Source of the DNA: Turbatrix aceti
Taxonomy: Eukaryota; Nematoda; Chromadorea; Rhabditida; Panagrolaimidae
Reading direction: 5' to 3'
NCBI GenBank assembly: GCA_963969345.1
Contig: OZ017769.1
Span: 8,311,725 to 8,375,724, forward strand
DNA length: 64,000 bases
The first letter of the stretch is position 1; every line of letters begins with the position of its first letter. This document shows, one piece after another, positions 37,782 through 49,300 of the stretch. Below the pieces are notes generated by a model. It ran no database searches and was not told the origin of the DNA. It saw only the letters and a list, made by a program, of their open reading frames with translations. A program made the position numbers and the translations under genes.

Positions 37782-38720
37782 ATGTCCGACCAGACATTGC
37801 GCCATTTTGCCATCGGTTCGACGCTTATCAGCATCGTCGCGATTGGCACTCTCTTCGGATACCTGCCGTACCTCATCTCCCGCATCGATGGCATCCACAA
37901 TGACCTATCCCTCGAATTGGATGAATTCAAGGTTTTCGAGGTTAGAAATTGCTAAAAACTCAAATTTGACTTACCTAAAACTTGTTTTTTTTTTGTTTTT
38001 CAGTCCCAAACCTGGGATAAACTGATGCGAGCTCGTTCTGCCTCGGGTCTGCCGAAAACATCTGAGAACCCGTTCCTGGTCCGTCGCAAGCGTCAGGCGC
38101 CGGAATGCCAGTGTCTGAACGAGGCGCGTTGTCCAGCCGGTCCCCAGGGCCCGCCTGGCCCCGACGGCCTGGATGGCACAAACGGTGAACGCGGTGATGT
38201 TGGTCCACCTGGTCAACCTGGCGTCAGTCCGGTCATCACGCCCAACTTTGAAGACTCCTGCCGCATCTGTCCTCCCGGCGACACCGGTCATCCCGGTTTT
38301 CCAGGCGAGAGCGGTCCCCCTGGCCCGCCCGGTCTCCCCGGCGGCAACGGACGCAATGGCAACCCGGGACGTGCGGGAACACCCGGTCTCAGCGGCGAAC
38401 GAGGTCCCCAGGGCCCGCCAGGCAAAGACGGCGTCCAGGGCCCCCCTGGCCAGGAAGGCGTTCAGGGCTCCAAGGGCCCGGCTGGTGCTCCTGGCGCTCC
38501 CGGTGATCGTGGAACCAAGGGCTGGCCCGGACACCCCGGCCCTCCTGGTCATCCCGGATCCGCTGGACCCCCAGGCGAGAGCGGCATCCTCGGCGCACCG
38601 GGTCCAAATGGATTCAAGGGCAACCGTGGTCCTCCCGGCGCCGGGGGCATCCCCGGCGGCGACGCAGACTACTGCCCGTGTCCGCCCCGCGCTGTTCGAG
38701 GCCGAGTTCTCGTCAATTAA
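37782..38720 (+). CDS. Nematode cuticle collagen
   Basis: Exons 37782-37940 and 38004-38720, 291 residues, the usual size. A secreted/membrane procollagen built into the exoskeleton. The N-terminus has a hydrophobic signal-anchor ([21 protein letters not shown]), then a furin-like site VRRKRQ, a Cys pair (CQC), a Gly-X-Y block, the cysteine segment CRIC, the main Gly-X-Y domain of more than 100 residues with one or two interruptions, and a terminal CPC. This order of homology boxes and cysteine clusters is that of the C. elegans col/dpy family. The two exons meet in phase 0. Its stop lies 30 bp from the stop of the convergent NRPS-like gene, so the 3' UTRs overlap or abut. Confidence 0.95.
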
Positions 38721-38749
38721 CGTTAAAGTCAATTTATGTGCAAATGAAG

Positions 38750-41700
38750 TCAGATTGGCGCTTTTTGCGGCTCAATGAGGATCTCGTTGAGCGCGACGTG
38801 CGGTGGCTGCGCGAGTGCAAAGAGCACGGTCCGCGCGACGTCGGCGGGGTCGAGGATACGGTGACCGGCTCCGGAGCAGTCGTACTTCTCCCGGGCTTCG
38901 GCGTCGCTGGAACGGCCTGCGAGCTCGGTGGCGACGTCGCCCGGCTGGACGTTGGTGATGCGGATGTTGCAGTCGAGCACTTCTTGCCGCACGGCCTGGC
39001 TAAAGCCTTCTATGAAAAACTTGGACCCGGAGTAGACCGCTAGTCCCGCAAATCCCTGAAAAACGCGGTTTTTGGGGATTTTTAGGTAAAAAAACCGATT
39101 GTGGGTTAAAAAAATCGTCTTGAGCTGAAAACGACGTTTTTTAGGTTAAAAAAGACGTTTTAGGTTGAAAATGATGTTTTTTTACCCCAAAACCATTTTT
39201 TAGGTAAAAAATATCAAAAAATCAGTTTTAGGTAAAACAATATTCGTTTCAGGACCTACCCGCTTTCCGGCATCAGAAGTCACGTTAAGAATGTGCCCCG
39301 CATTACGAGTGATCATGTGCGGCAGCACGGCACCGGTGACATTCGTCGTGCCGTGGCAGTTGACGTCAATCTGCCGCGCCCACTCGTCCCTCTGCTTGTT
39401 TTTCATGAGCGTGTAGTACATGACGCCGGCGCAGTTGACAAGGACGTCGATCTGCTCCCAGCGCTGCAGCGTGGCCCGGACCATCGCTTCGACGTCTTCC
39501 AGACGGGTGACATCGCATTTTGTAACCAACAAGTGCTCCGGAGGGCATCCGGCGTTCTGGCAGGCCGTAGCGACGGCACGCAGCTTGTCGACCTGACGGG
39601 CGGCGAGCACGACCCGGGCCCCGCCCTCGACGGCAAGGGCCTGCGCGATCGCGGCACCGATGCCCTCGCTGGCGCCGGTTACGATAGCGACCCTGCGGGC
39701 AAGGGAGACGTGGGAAGAGAGCTGGGAAGGCGGTGGAATGACGCCCCGGGCGACGAGTTTCTTGGTCCATTGCTCAAAGACGCGTTCATCGACGGTCGCG
39801 TACTTCCAGCCGACGTAGGACAGGAATTTGTCGGTGTTGGTGCGCAGAAAGGTGGTCTGGGTCAGGAAAAAGGCCTCGTCCTGGATCATCACCTGTACCA
39901 GCTTCTGGAATTGCTGTAACGCTGCGTCCTTACTTGTCAGGATCCTGAAACGAAAGTTTGTTTGCATCGGTGAAATTTTTAAGTTCAAGACTCACGATTG
40001 TAGCCAAGGAGCAACGTCGATGTTTTCGATCCTGTACCCCAGAATCCGCAGCCACTGAACCACGTCCGACAGCTTCGGACTAGTCACCGTGTTGACCAGG
40101 TGATAAATCTTGCCGACGTTCTGGCAAAAGGCCTTGGTGGCGAGTTCGATGATGAACTGGGCGGAAAAGTCGACCGGCGTCATTTCGACCTAAAAAACAA
40201 CTTTTAACTTTAAAAATCGATCGTAAACCCCAAACAACAGCTTACGATCCAATCAACGTCCGGCGCAGTACCGGTGTGAATGATGGACTGCAGGAGCAGG
40301 TAGGTAAAGTCCTGGTTGTTCCAGAAACCCGTCGAGAGCGAAGCTGCCTGATTTCCGAGTCGATAAATGATCGTCGGGAGTCCTCGATCGCCCGAATCGC
40401 GAACAATCTGCTCCGCGACGTACTTGGACTGACCGTAACCGTCGGTGAGCTTCTCCCGGGTGTTCTGCACTTCAAAGTCCTCATCGACGTTGGCGAGGCC
40501 GGCAGGGACGACGGCGTCGGTGCTGATGTAGTGCAGGGGTTTGACTTTGTTCGCGTGGCAGAAATTGAGCACATTCCGGGTGCCGAGGACGTTGATGCCG
40601 TGCAGGGCCTGGTACGGGTAGATGAGGTTGACGTAGGCCGCGGCGTGGATGACGACGTCGATATCGTAGGACAGGAAGAGGTATTGTTCTTCTGAGAGGC
40701 CGAATTGGACGAGCGCTACGTCGCCGGAAACCACGCGAACCCGGTCTTCGAGCTGCTTTTTTCGTTCCTCGTCGAATAATCCGTATTTTTTAAGCGCGAT
40801 GTTGAGTCGCATGTTGACGGTCTCGGTGGAGGATTCACGGACGAGGCAGACGACCCTCACCTGGGTGTCCTGGAGCAGTCGGGCAAGCAGGTGAGAGCCC
40901 AGGTACCCGGTTGCGCCGGTGAGAAGGATATTGGCGTGGCAAAAGGGATTGCCCCACTCGGTAGATCGCCAGAATGCTCTCAGGTGAAGATCCATGATCG
41001 AGTCGCCCAGGACGTGGGTCTTCACCTGGTGGTCCAGGTCGACGCTCCGCTCGGGAGACACCCGGATAGCACCGTCGAGGATCTTTGCCATCTCGCAGAC
41101 CGTAGGCGAGGCAAAAAGATCCCGCATTGTCAGTTCGACTCCGAATTCTGCAGAAATTCGTGCCAGGAGTCGGGCAGCGAGCAGGGAATGACCTCCAAGG
41201 TCGAAGAAACTCTCCTGGATGTCGAGAGTGCCTAATTGCAGGATTTCAGACCAAACAGAAGCGAGGCGTCGCTCGGTGGGGGTTTGAGGGAGTGATTCGA
41301 CTTCTACGACGTCTTTTTGCAGATCGACGCCGGGAAGAGCTTTACGATCGATTTTGGAAGAAGCCGCGAGCACCGGAAGTCTCTCGAGGAAGACAAAATA
41401 CTGCGGGACCATGTAGAAAGGCAGGAGTTTTTTCAAATCCGCGCGGATCGTTTTCCGTGGCACCGATCGCTTGAGGACCAAAAATGCAGCGAGTTGTTTG
41501 TCATCGCCCTCCTCGCCGATCGAAATAACCGCGCACGATGCGATATACGGTAGCTTGTGAAGCGTGGATTCAATTGCCTGAATCTCAACCGAATAGCCTC
41601 TGATCTTGACGAGAGTATCACATCTTCCGCAGATCTCAATGGTTCCATTGGCCAGTAGGTAACCCCAATCACCGGTCCGGTACATCCGATCGCCGCCGGT

Positions 41701-43154
41701 TTCGGTCCGATAGTCCTCGGGAACGGGTAAAAACCGGTCTCGATTGAGCTCGGGTCGATTGATGTACCCGTGGGCGAGGGTAGGCCCCGCGACGTAGATC
41801 TCACCTGAGCAGCCAATGGGCACGCGTCGGAGGTTGCCATCGAGGATGAGCACCCGGACGCCGGGGATGAGCTTGCCGACGGGGGCGAACTTGCGCTGTT
41901 CGCCTCGACGGTACCACTGGGAGAGGACCTCGACCGCGACGTCGTGAGTCTCGCTGATGGAGTAGAGATTTGCGATGACCACACCGTTGCCGAGGGCGGT
42001 GATGGCTCGTTCGAGGAGCGAACATGTCACGACTTCGCCGCAGAGCCAGATCAGGCGGAAGCTTCTGGAAAACGCGAAAACAGTAAAAAAACGGACTTCG
42101 AATCCTTTTTTTGAGTAAAAAATGATCAAAACACATTTTTAGGTACAAAAAACTTTTTTAGGCCAAAAAATAATTTTGGAATCAAAAATTTAAAAAAAAA
42201 GTTTTTTATTTAGGTTAAAAAAACATTTTTCTGATTAAAAAATGGTAATTTTTAGGTCAAAAAAGCACATGTTTTTACGCCAAAAAAACTTTTTAGGTAA
42301 AAAATGGAAGTTTTAGGTGAAAAATTATTTTTTTAGGTAAAAACACACTTGAAGCTCCCCTGGACGACGGATACAGACTGCGTATCCAAAATGGTCTCCA
42401 GCAACGACGGCGTGAAAAGCATCCGTGTCACGCCCTCGTCTTTGACAAACTGGCACAACAATACCGGATCGTAAATGACGTCATCCGGAATAATGGTCAT
42501 CTTGACGCCCTGCAGAATTGGCCGCAGAAGTTCCCAGACGAAAAAGACATTGCAAGCAACGATATCGTCGGCACGGAATGGAAAATGCCGAAATCGGTAC
42601 TTGTAGCTGAGGACGGCGCCTCGATGGGGGCACGCAATGCCCTTGGGCTTGCCCGTCGTGCCTGAGCTGTACACGCAGAAGGCCAGGTCATCGGGTGTGA
42701 GATCGTCCGGCAGACGAGTCGACTGATCCACATCCGAGAGACCCTTTTTCCAGGATTCGGAAGCCGTAAAGTTAAACGCTGCGGTCTCGGCTGGAAGACG
42801 CTCTGCGTACTCCGAAGTTGTTGCCACGACGGTGGGCTTGATTTCGTCGAGGACGGATGATAGCAGATTTTGAGGATAACTGATATCCAGAGGCAGGTAG
42901 GCCGCACCTGCCTTGAGAGCCGCAATGTAGGCAAAAACATACTCGGCGCGCTTGTTCATGAAAATAGCCACCGTGGAGCCTTTCTTCGTGTCGTATTGGG
43001 AAACGAAGAGCTTCGCGAGTCGTTCTGTGATGTCATCGAGTTCGGCGAGGGTCCATTCTTTGTCTCGGTCCTTCAGGACGACTGCATTCCGCTTGGCGGG
43101 GTCGGCAGCCACGCTCCGGAACAGGGAAACCAGGGTGTCGGGATCGGTGGACAT
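38750..43154 (-). CDS. NRPS-like enzyme: adenylation, carrier, thioester reductase and SDR domains
   Basis: Exons 42349-43154, 40246-42064, 39996-40189 (boundary 39996), 39260-39944 and 38750-39055, 1269 residues. Adenylation domain (about 1-515) has YSSGTTGKPKG, YRTGDWG, GRCDTLVKIRGYSVE and the catalytic Lys in SKIDRKALP. Carrier domain (about 530-600) has LGGHSLLA with Ser about 562 for phosphopantetheine. Thioester reductase (about 648-935) starts LLTGATGYLGS and has YGQSKYVAEQ. The last part (about 1021-1269) is a short-chain dehydrogenase with VTGASEGIGAA, VNCAGVM and catalytic YSGSK (1176-1180). It should activate one carboxylic acid, load it, release it as aldehyde or alcohol, and perhaps reduce or oxidise it again. 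No condensation domain. GTT-TTTTTCAG before the start (43181) suggests trans-splicing, but the frame stays open to it. The substrate is unknown. Confidence 0.9.
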
Positions 43155-44470
43155 TCTCGCGGAACAAGAGGCCTTTTGCGCCTGAAAAAAAAAATAGGGA
43201 TTGATTTAGGCTACCAGGCTAGCTACTATCAAGCGAGTGAAAAAAAAATCGGTCGGTCGATTGGCGTGCACTTTAGCTGGCTTAAAAGTGCTGGCCGGCA
43301 TTTGCCCTTTCATCTATGATCGTTTGCACTCGGTGCACCAAAAAACACCCGACACCCCGGATCAATTCAATTCAAAGGTTGTTGTTGCGAACAATAAAAA
43401 ACACGGAAAAATCAAATGTGGGTAAATTTAGAGCAACTATGTTCGTTCGCGATCATTCAGAGCACTTTTATTGTATCTTAATTTAATTTCGCCTGCTGCT
43501 GACTACCCACCATGTAGAATTCGACGCTCCAGACTAACTGTCAAAGCAATTAGAGATTGACGACTATCTCTCAAGTTACCAAAAATAATGCGTCCACATT
43601 TTCAACGTAAAGTATTATGAGTAGCTCGCAAACAGGGCCGTTAATCCGATAAAAGGAAAAAAACAGCAGTCGAAAATGGTGCTATCAATCGCATTTGTGG
43701 AAGGAAGGTCGGGTCAAAGGGCGGAAAAAGGGTAGGGTTAAAAGTTATCTAACTAAGCCGCAGACTGCGGCTTCTACCACCATTCCAGAAAAAAAGGAGT
43801 TCACATGAACAAGGCGAGAAGTCCAAGCTCACAGCGATGATGGATGGCTATGATACCAGTTACCGACAACCTTTGCGGCCCGGTTCATAAAATAATTGCA
43901 AACCAATATTATCATCGCATTCTCAATCGTTATGCACTGCACTACTGCCGCGCATTGTCTGGTAAACGTCAGAGAACGCAGCAATCGACAATCTTTGCGG
44001 GCGATGGCATGCAAAGCGGCGGCGGTCAAACAAGCCAGTCTGGGTGACAGCAGAGGTCAGGAAGAAGCAGACGAGACGCCGCGTGGAGGAAGAAGAAAAA
44101 ATGTGTATACGTGCACGTGTCTCGGCAGCATCAGATGAAAGCTAGCTTGGATTTTTTGAAATGCTCTTTCTTGGCAGCCTGCGCGCTAGACTTATTTGAC
44201 TTGCGAAGCAAAAAAAAAAGAACTAAATTTTTTATGAGATTTTTTTGACTGCACAAACTTTCAGAAGGGAGAAAAAAATTCGCGTGGGGAGGGCATGGGA
44301 AGTAAATATTATACATATATGTAAGGGCTCGTTTAGAAATTACGAAAAATTAACTTCGTTAAAATTTTTTTTCGGATTTTTTGTAAAAAAAACACGCTTA
44401 CAAAAAATATTTTACATTGAATTTTTGCATTTCTTTTTTTTCAAATTAATTTTTTTTTTCTTTTTTTTTG
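43155..44470. other. Intergenic region upstream of the NRPS-like gene
   Basis: No gene supported. TTCAG at about 43181 (minus) is a likely acceptor for the NRPS-like mRNA. The rest is unremarkable except for A/T runs after 44200. Confidence 0.5.
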
Positions 44471-44601
44471 CCGTGGTCACTACGCCGAGGCTCGAATACT
44501 TCGTTCGGCGACCGAGCGCGTCGGTGGACGCGCCCCCCTTTACCTCGCGGCCGTCCTCGAATACCTCGCCGCCGAAGTCCTCGAATTGGCCGGCAAAGCT
44601 T
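44471..44601 (+). pseudogene. Histone H2A fragment
   Basis: About 130 bp match the middle of the H2A genes in this window, from CCGTGGTCACTACGCCGAG through CTCGAATTGGCCGGCAA. A 23-25 bp foreign insertion (starting GCTCGAATACTTCG) interrupts it, and both ends stop abruptly in T-rich sequence. No start, no histone stem-loop. It lies 40 bp from the left direct repeat of the AT-rich island. Confidence 0.85.
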
Positions 44602-44643
44602 TTTTTATTTATTTTTTTAAATTTATTTATTTCACCATTACTC

Positions 44644-44662
44644 AGTGATTAGTTATCATTAG
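44644..44662 (+). repeat. Left direct repeat of the AT-rich island
   Basis: The 19-bp sequence AGTGATTAGTTATCATTAG is identical to 45745-45763. The two copies enclose the receptor gene at 44792-45718. Confidence 0.8.
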
Positions 44663-44791
44663 ACCAGATGTTAGGAGGCACAAATGATGTCCACGTAGAC
44701 GTACATAAATGTCTCGATTTGATTTGATCGCGATTTCTTTTTCCCATCGTCGCTGTGCAACGCTGCTTATACCACTGTTGCTTATACCATG

Positions 44792-45718
44792 TTATTTTAA
44801 AATTGACAAAAATGTTTTTCGAATATCTCTATTCAAAAAAGCAATCAAGAAAGACATCGTATTAGGGTTAAAAACATAAGAAAAAGTGGTGACGTGGTTG
44901 TTTTGGACGCAGGACATATTATCTCCAATTGTAAAGTTAAAAATTCCGCAAACGTATGTGGCAATTGGCCGCACAAAATGCAATCCTATCAAGATACAAC
45001 AGTATATAGCAAGACGCCAGGCACTATTGCGTTGCTCTTGGTTGACGTTTTGTGTAACGGATTCGAAGAAGTTTTTTCCGTTTTTTATTCTCCAGGTCAA
45101 GTGAAAGCGGAGTTCAAGAATTATTAATAGATAAAGCGGTACGATGATGAATAACATGACATCAAAAATGTTACCCATTTGTAGTACATATAGAAAATAA
45201 TACATAAAATTATTGTAGAATTCGAAACTCTTTTCATCATGGAGGACATCAAAATAACCAAAAAGCAACATACAGTATATTACAAGCACTGCAGTAAAAG
45301 CAAGTGAAACAATTATTAAGATACTGCCAATAACGTAGACAAACTTGCTTTTAAAAATTTTTGAATTTAGATAAGGAACGTAAAAGATGACAAACTGATT
45401 TAATGAGAGCATTAATAATCCAAGCCAAAAATAGTTAAATGCAACTTCGGTAGACGCTTTGCCCTCAAAAGAAACCAATTCAAGTATCAAATACGATTCT
45501 TTTTTGGCAGTATCATGAATATAAGTACTATCAACATAAGGAAACCAAAATACCAATATAAAATCGACACATAGAATGACAAGATTGAAAATAGTGAACA
45601 GCGTGCTCGAATAGATTATTATGCAGATGAAAAAAATGCTGGAGTTTTGAAATTGACATTGCGATCGATTCTGTAAGCTTATTTTGGGTTTAAGAATAAT
45701 TCTTAAGCCGGCATACAT
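44792..45718 (-). CDS. AT-rich serpentine-type transmembrane receptor
   Basis: Single open frame of 308 residues with six clear hydrophobic helices and perhaps a seventh; segments include FFICIIIYSSTLFTIF, FNYFWLGLLMLSLNQF, FVYVIGSILIIVSLAF, LFIIVPLYLLIILEL and RLAIYCCILIGLHF. It ends SFLIAFLNRDIRKTFL, like the cytoplasmic end of many nematode chemoreceptors. Codon use is far more A/T-rich than any neighbour (many AAT, ATA, TTT), unlike the GC-rich receptor at 14218-15033. An upstream open stretch (45793-46062) encodes more hydrophobic residues and could be a first exon, but no joined model is convincing. It may be a recently moved copy; chemoreceptor family unknown. Confidence 0.65.
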   Translation of the reverse strand: MYAGLRIILKPKISLQNRSQCQFQNSSIFFICIIIYSSTLFTIFNLVILCVDFILVFWFPYVDSTYIHDTAKKESYLILELVSFEGKASTEVAFNYFWLGLLMLSLNQFVIFYVPYLNSKIFKSKFVYVIGSILIIVSLAFTAVLVIYCMLLFGYFDVLHDEKSFEFYNNFMYYFLYVLQMGNIFDVMLFIIVPLYLLIILELRFHLTWRIKNGKNFFESVTQNVNQEQRNSAWRLAIYCCILIGLHFVRPIATYVCGIFNFTIGDNMSCVQNNHVTTFSYVFNPNTMSFLIAFLNRDIRKTFLSILK

Positions 45719-45744
45719 ACCTTTATAACGGAGTAAAGTGATTT

Positions 45745-45763
45745 AGTGATTAGTTATCATTAG
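45745..45763 (+). repeat. Right direct repeat of the AT-rich island
   Basis: Identical to 44644-44662; a shortened second copy (AGTGATTAGTTAT) follows at about 45773. The pair is 1.1 kb apart. Confidence 0.8.
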
Positions 45764-46185
45764 TTATTAGTTAGTGATTAGTTATGCAAGATTCAGAAAA
45801 GTAACAAATAATCCCATTTCAAAAGTGAAAAGCCTGATATAAAATGATATATCGAAATCCACCATTGTACACAAATATATCTGATGCCAGTAAGATTGTA
45901 TAACTTTTGCAGGGTGCCGTAATGCGACGTCAACACACTTGTATTACTTAACAAGACATGTATATGTGCAAAGAAAATGTTTGCAAAGAAATCAAAAGCG
46001 AGCAGATTAACCACTCCTTCGTGGCTAAAAAAAGAGAATCCAACACCAAACAGGTGTAACAAAAGCTATTTATGAAGCTAATTTCATGTGAAGTGTGCAC
46101 TTCTAACTAAGAAGACCGATGACTAATGCATATGCTACAGTAGCGCTCAGAAGTTTACGCACAAACACATTTTCGTTTGTGCCAC

Positions 46186-46225
46186 AACCACTACATTTAA
46201 GGGTATACCCTTAAATGTAGTGGTT
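46186..46225. repeat. Perfect 40-bp palindrome
   Basis: The left arm AACCACTACATTTAAGGGTA is followed at once by its exact reverse complement, with no spacer. It could extrude a cruciform or be the fused ends of a small element. It lies 340 bp upstream of H3. Confidence 0.92.
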
Positions 46226-46503
46226 CCAGCTGATATTTTTTCTGACAAACACCTTTACACATACCTTTAATATTGCCGGTTCTTTGGAGTAGCGGCTCCG
46301 ATGAATGGTTTTTGCTAAAAAAAATAAAACAGACATGGTTCGTTTTCTTTTATTTATTTGCCGGTCCCTCGTTCACCCTTCCCTTTGCTGTTGAACAGGA
46401 CACCCGATCGCAGCGGTCCGCGTCCGAAATAAAAAGCGTGCAAGCGTCTAAATTTTGGCGCCAAAAATAAACGAAAGCCTCCGCCCCTTCCCGTCACTGC
46501 GCA

Positions 46504-46510
46504 TATAAAA
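46504..46510 (+). promoter_or_regulatory. TATA box of H3
   Basis: TATAAAA 57 bp before the H3 ATG, in the context GCATATAAAAGCAG, nearly identical to those of H4 and H2B here. Confidence 0.75.
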
Positions 46511-46530
46511 GCAGTCCAAGCCCATCTTAG

Positions 46531-46977
<447 letters not shown>

Positions 46978-47022
46978 GCCTGCAATTTTTGTTTGACCAT
47001 GATCTCATACATATATCCCAAC

Positions 47023-47038
47023 GGCCCTCATTAGGGCC
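47023..47038 (+). terminator. Histone 3' stem-loop of H3
   Basis: GGCCCT-CATT-AGGGCC, 46 bp after the H3 stop. Six-base stem, four-base loop, preceded by CCCAAC and followed by ACA. Bound by SLBP in metazoa. Confidence 0.92.
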
Positions 47039-47172
47039 ACATTCGGAATACGTTCAGTTGATTGAAAAAATGATAAACTTGTGAATTGTGTTTGGAGTTG
47101 AGCGGGGCTAACGGGGTTTTGAAACTGTTTGTAGCTGGCGAACAGCTTGAACAGAACATTGGCAAAATAATC

Positions 47173-47467
47173 ATGTCTGGACGTCTTCTCCGCCGTGGTC
47201 ACTACGCCGAGCGCATCGGTGGCGGCGCCCCCCGTCTACCTCGCGGCCGTCCTCGAATACCTCGCCGCCGAAGTCCTCGAATTGGCCGGCAACGCCGCCC
47301 GCGACAACAAGAAGACCCGCATCAACCCTCGCCATCTGCAGCTCGCCGTCCGCAACGACGAGGAGCTGAACAAGCTTCTCGCCGGCGTCACCATCGCTCA
47401 AGGCGGTGTTCTGCCCAACATCAACGCCGTTCTTCTCCCCAAGAAGTCCGCCGGTGCCGAATCGTAA
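47173..47467 (+). pseudogene. Broken histone H2A copy
   Basis: Begins ATGTCTGGACGT like H2A, then jumps to CTTCTCCGCCGTGG, so about 27 codons of the N-terminal tail are missing. A one-base C insertion in GGCGCCCCCC (about 47231) then breaks the frame; the rest of the H2A body runs intact in another frame to the stop at 47465-47467. Compared with the intact H2A at 49016-49402, only a few substitutions are visible, and the 3' flank including the stem-loop is identical. It is therefore a recent duplicate that has decayed. No TATA box close upstream was found. Confidence 0.9.
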
Positions 47468-47508
47468 ACCGACTACATTTGCAACGTCTGAAGCGTCTTT
47501 ATCCCAAC

Positions 47509-47524
47509 GGCCCTCTTTAGGGCC
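47509..47524 (+). terminator. Histone stem-loop after the broken H2A
   Basis: GGCCCT-CTTT-AGGGCC, intact although the gene is broken. Confidence 0.92.
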
Positions 47525-48162
<638 letters not shown>

Positions 48163-48198
48163 GCGCCTCTTTCGTCTCGTCGACACTTTTATCCCAAC

Positions 48199-48214
48199 GG
48201 CCCTCTTCAGGGCC
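48199..48214 (+). terminator. Histone 3' stem-loop of H4
   Basis: GGCCCT-CTTC-AGGGCC, 37 bp after the H4 stop; an AATAAA follows at about 48253. Confidence 0.92.
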
Positions 48215-48425
48215 ACATACGATCTCACGTTCAGTTTCGATGTTTTTGTTAACAATAAATGAGTGATCTTTTGTGTGTATTTGTTGTCTGAAGGAAGGGA
48301 TGATTCAAACAACCAGCTATCTTGTCGAAATTGCCGAGTCCCCAGTTTCGAGCCGCTTGACTTGAAATTTTGAATCAAGTTAAATGCATCAGAAAAAAAA
48401 AGTGTAGCAAAAACGATGAATTTTA

Positions 48426-48658
48426 GCGAAAAACCGCACGACATTTACGTGATCGACAATTTAGCGAATTTTATAATTAGGATATCCGGACACCGATTTG
48501 CATTATAAGTCCATGAAATCTGATTAGACGTCTAAAAGCATCATCCTGCGACGAAAATAAACCGTTTTACATCGGATAACGGCTAATATCGATCGTTTAC
48601 CCTTCCTATAAGAATTCGCAAAAATTGTCGTTTGCGAAAATGTCGTGCGGTTTTTCGC
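48426..48658. repeat. Inverted repeat, probable small MITE
   Basis: The 21-bp arm at 48426-48446 (core CGAAAAACCGCACGACATT) has a perfect reverse complement at 48638-48658. Weaker matching (AACGACAATTTTTGCGAATT-like sequence) extends on both sides. No open frame inside. It separates H4 from H2A. Confidence 0.7.
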
Positions 48659-48921
48659 AAAAATGTCGTTTCGCTAAAAAAAAAGTTGTTTCGCTGCGGT
48701 CGGTTCAGTTTTTTGGCGCGAAAATACAAAACGGTATTGTGACCAATCGACTCGTCAAGCAAAAGCTTCAACAAAATTGGCGTCATTCCAATCGACTTGT
48801 ATGCGCTTTCCCGCTAAATTTCGTCCGGTGTACGTACGAACGATCGATATACCGCAAGGTAAAACGAAAAGGCAAACACAAAATTATACCAAGAGAAAAT
48901 AAATTCACCAAACATGCTTTA

Positions 48922-49300
48922 TACAAAATCAATGGTAACTGAACGTAAGATCATATGTGGCCCTAAAGAGGGCCGTTGGGATAAAGACGCTTCAGACGTT
49001 GCAAATGTAGTCGGTTTACGATTCGGCACCGGCGGACTTCTTGGGGAGAAGAACGGCGTTGATGTTGGGCAGAACACCGCCTTGAGCGATGGTGACGCCG
49101 GCGAGAAGCTTGTTCAGCTCCTCGTCGTTGCGGACGGCGAGCTGCAGATGGCGAGGGTTGATGCGGGTCTTCTTGTTGTCGCGGGCAGCGTTGCCGGCCA
49201 ATTCGAGGACTTCGGCGGCGAGGTATTCGAGGACGGCCGCGAGGTAGACGGGGGCGCCACCACCGACGCGCTCGGCGTAGTGACCACGGCGGAGAAGACG
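48922..49300 (-). repeat. Inverted duplicate of 47182-47561
   Basis: The body and 3' flank of the intact H2A match the broken H2A in opposite orientation, with identity through the stem-loop and about 35 bp beyond, ending at GATTTTGTA. Only a handful of differences are seen in the coding part. Confidence 0.85.
48959..48974 (-). terminator. Histone 3' stem-loop of H2A
   Basis: GGCCCT-CTTT-AGGGCC on the minus strand, 42 bp past the H2A stop. Confidence 0.92.

Noticed and set aside
39060..39255. Regularly spaced intron motifs resembling a CRISPR array
   Set aside because: Spacing and units are irregular, the genome is eukaryotic and no cas-type gene is present.
45793..46062. Hydrophobic frame upstream of the AT-rich receptor
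   Set aside because: Starts at a TTG, no ATG, and no donor in a phase that joins the receptor frame convincingly; mentioned only as a possible exon.
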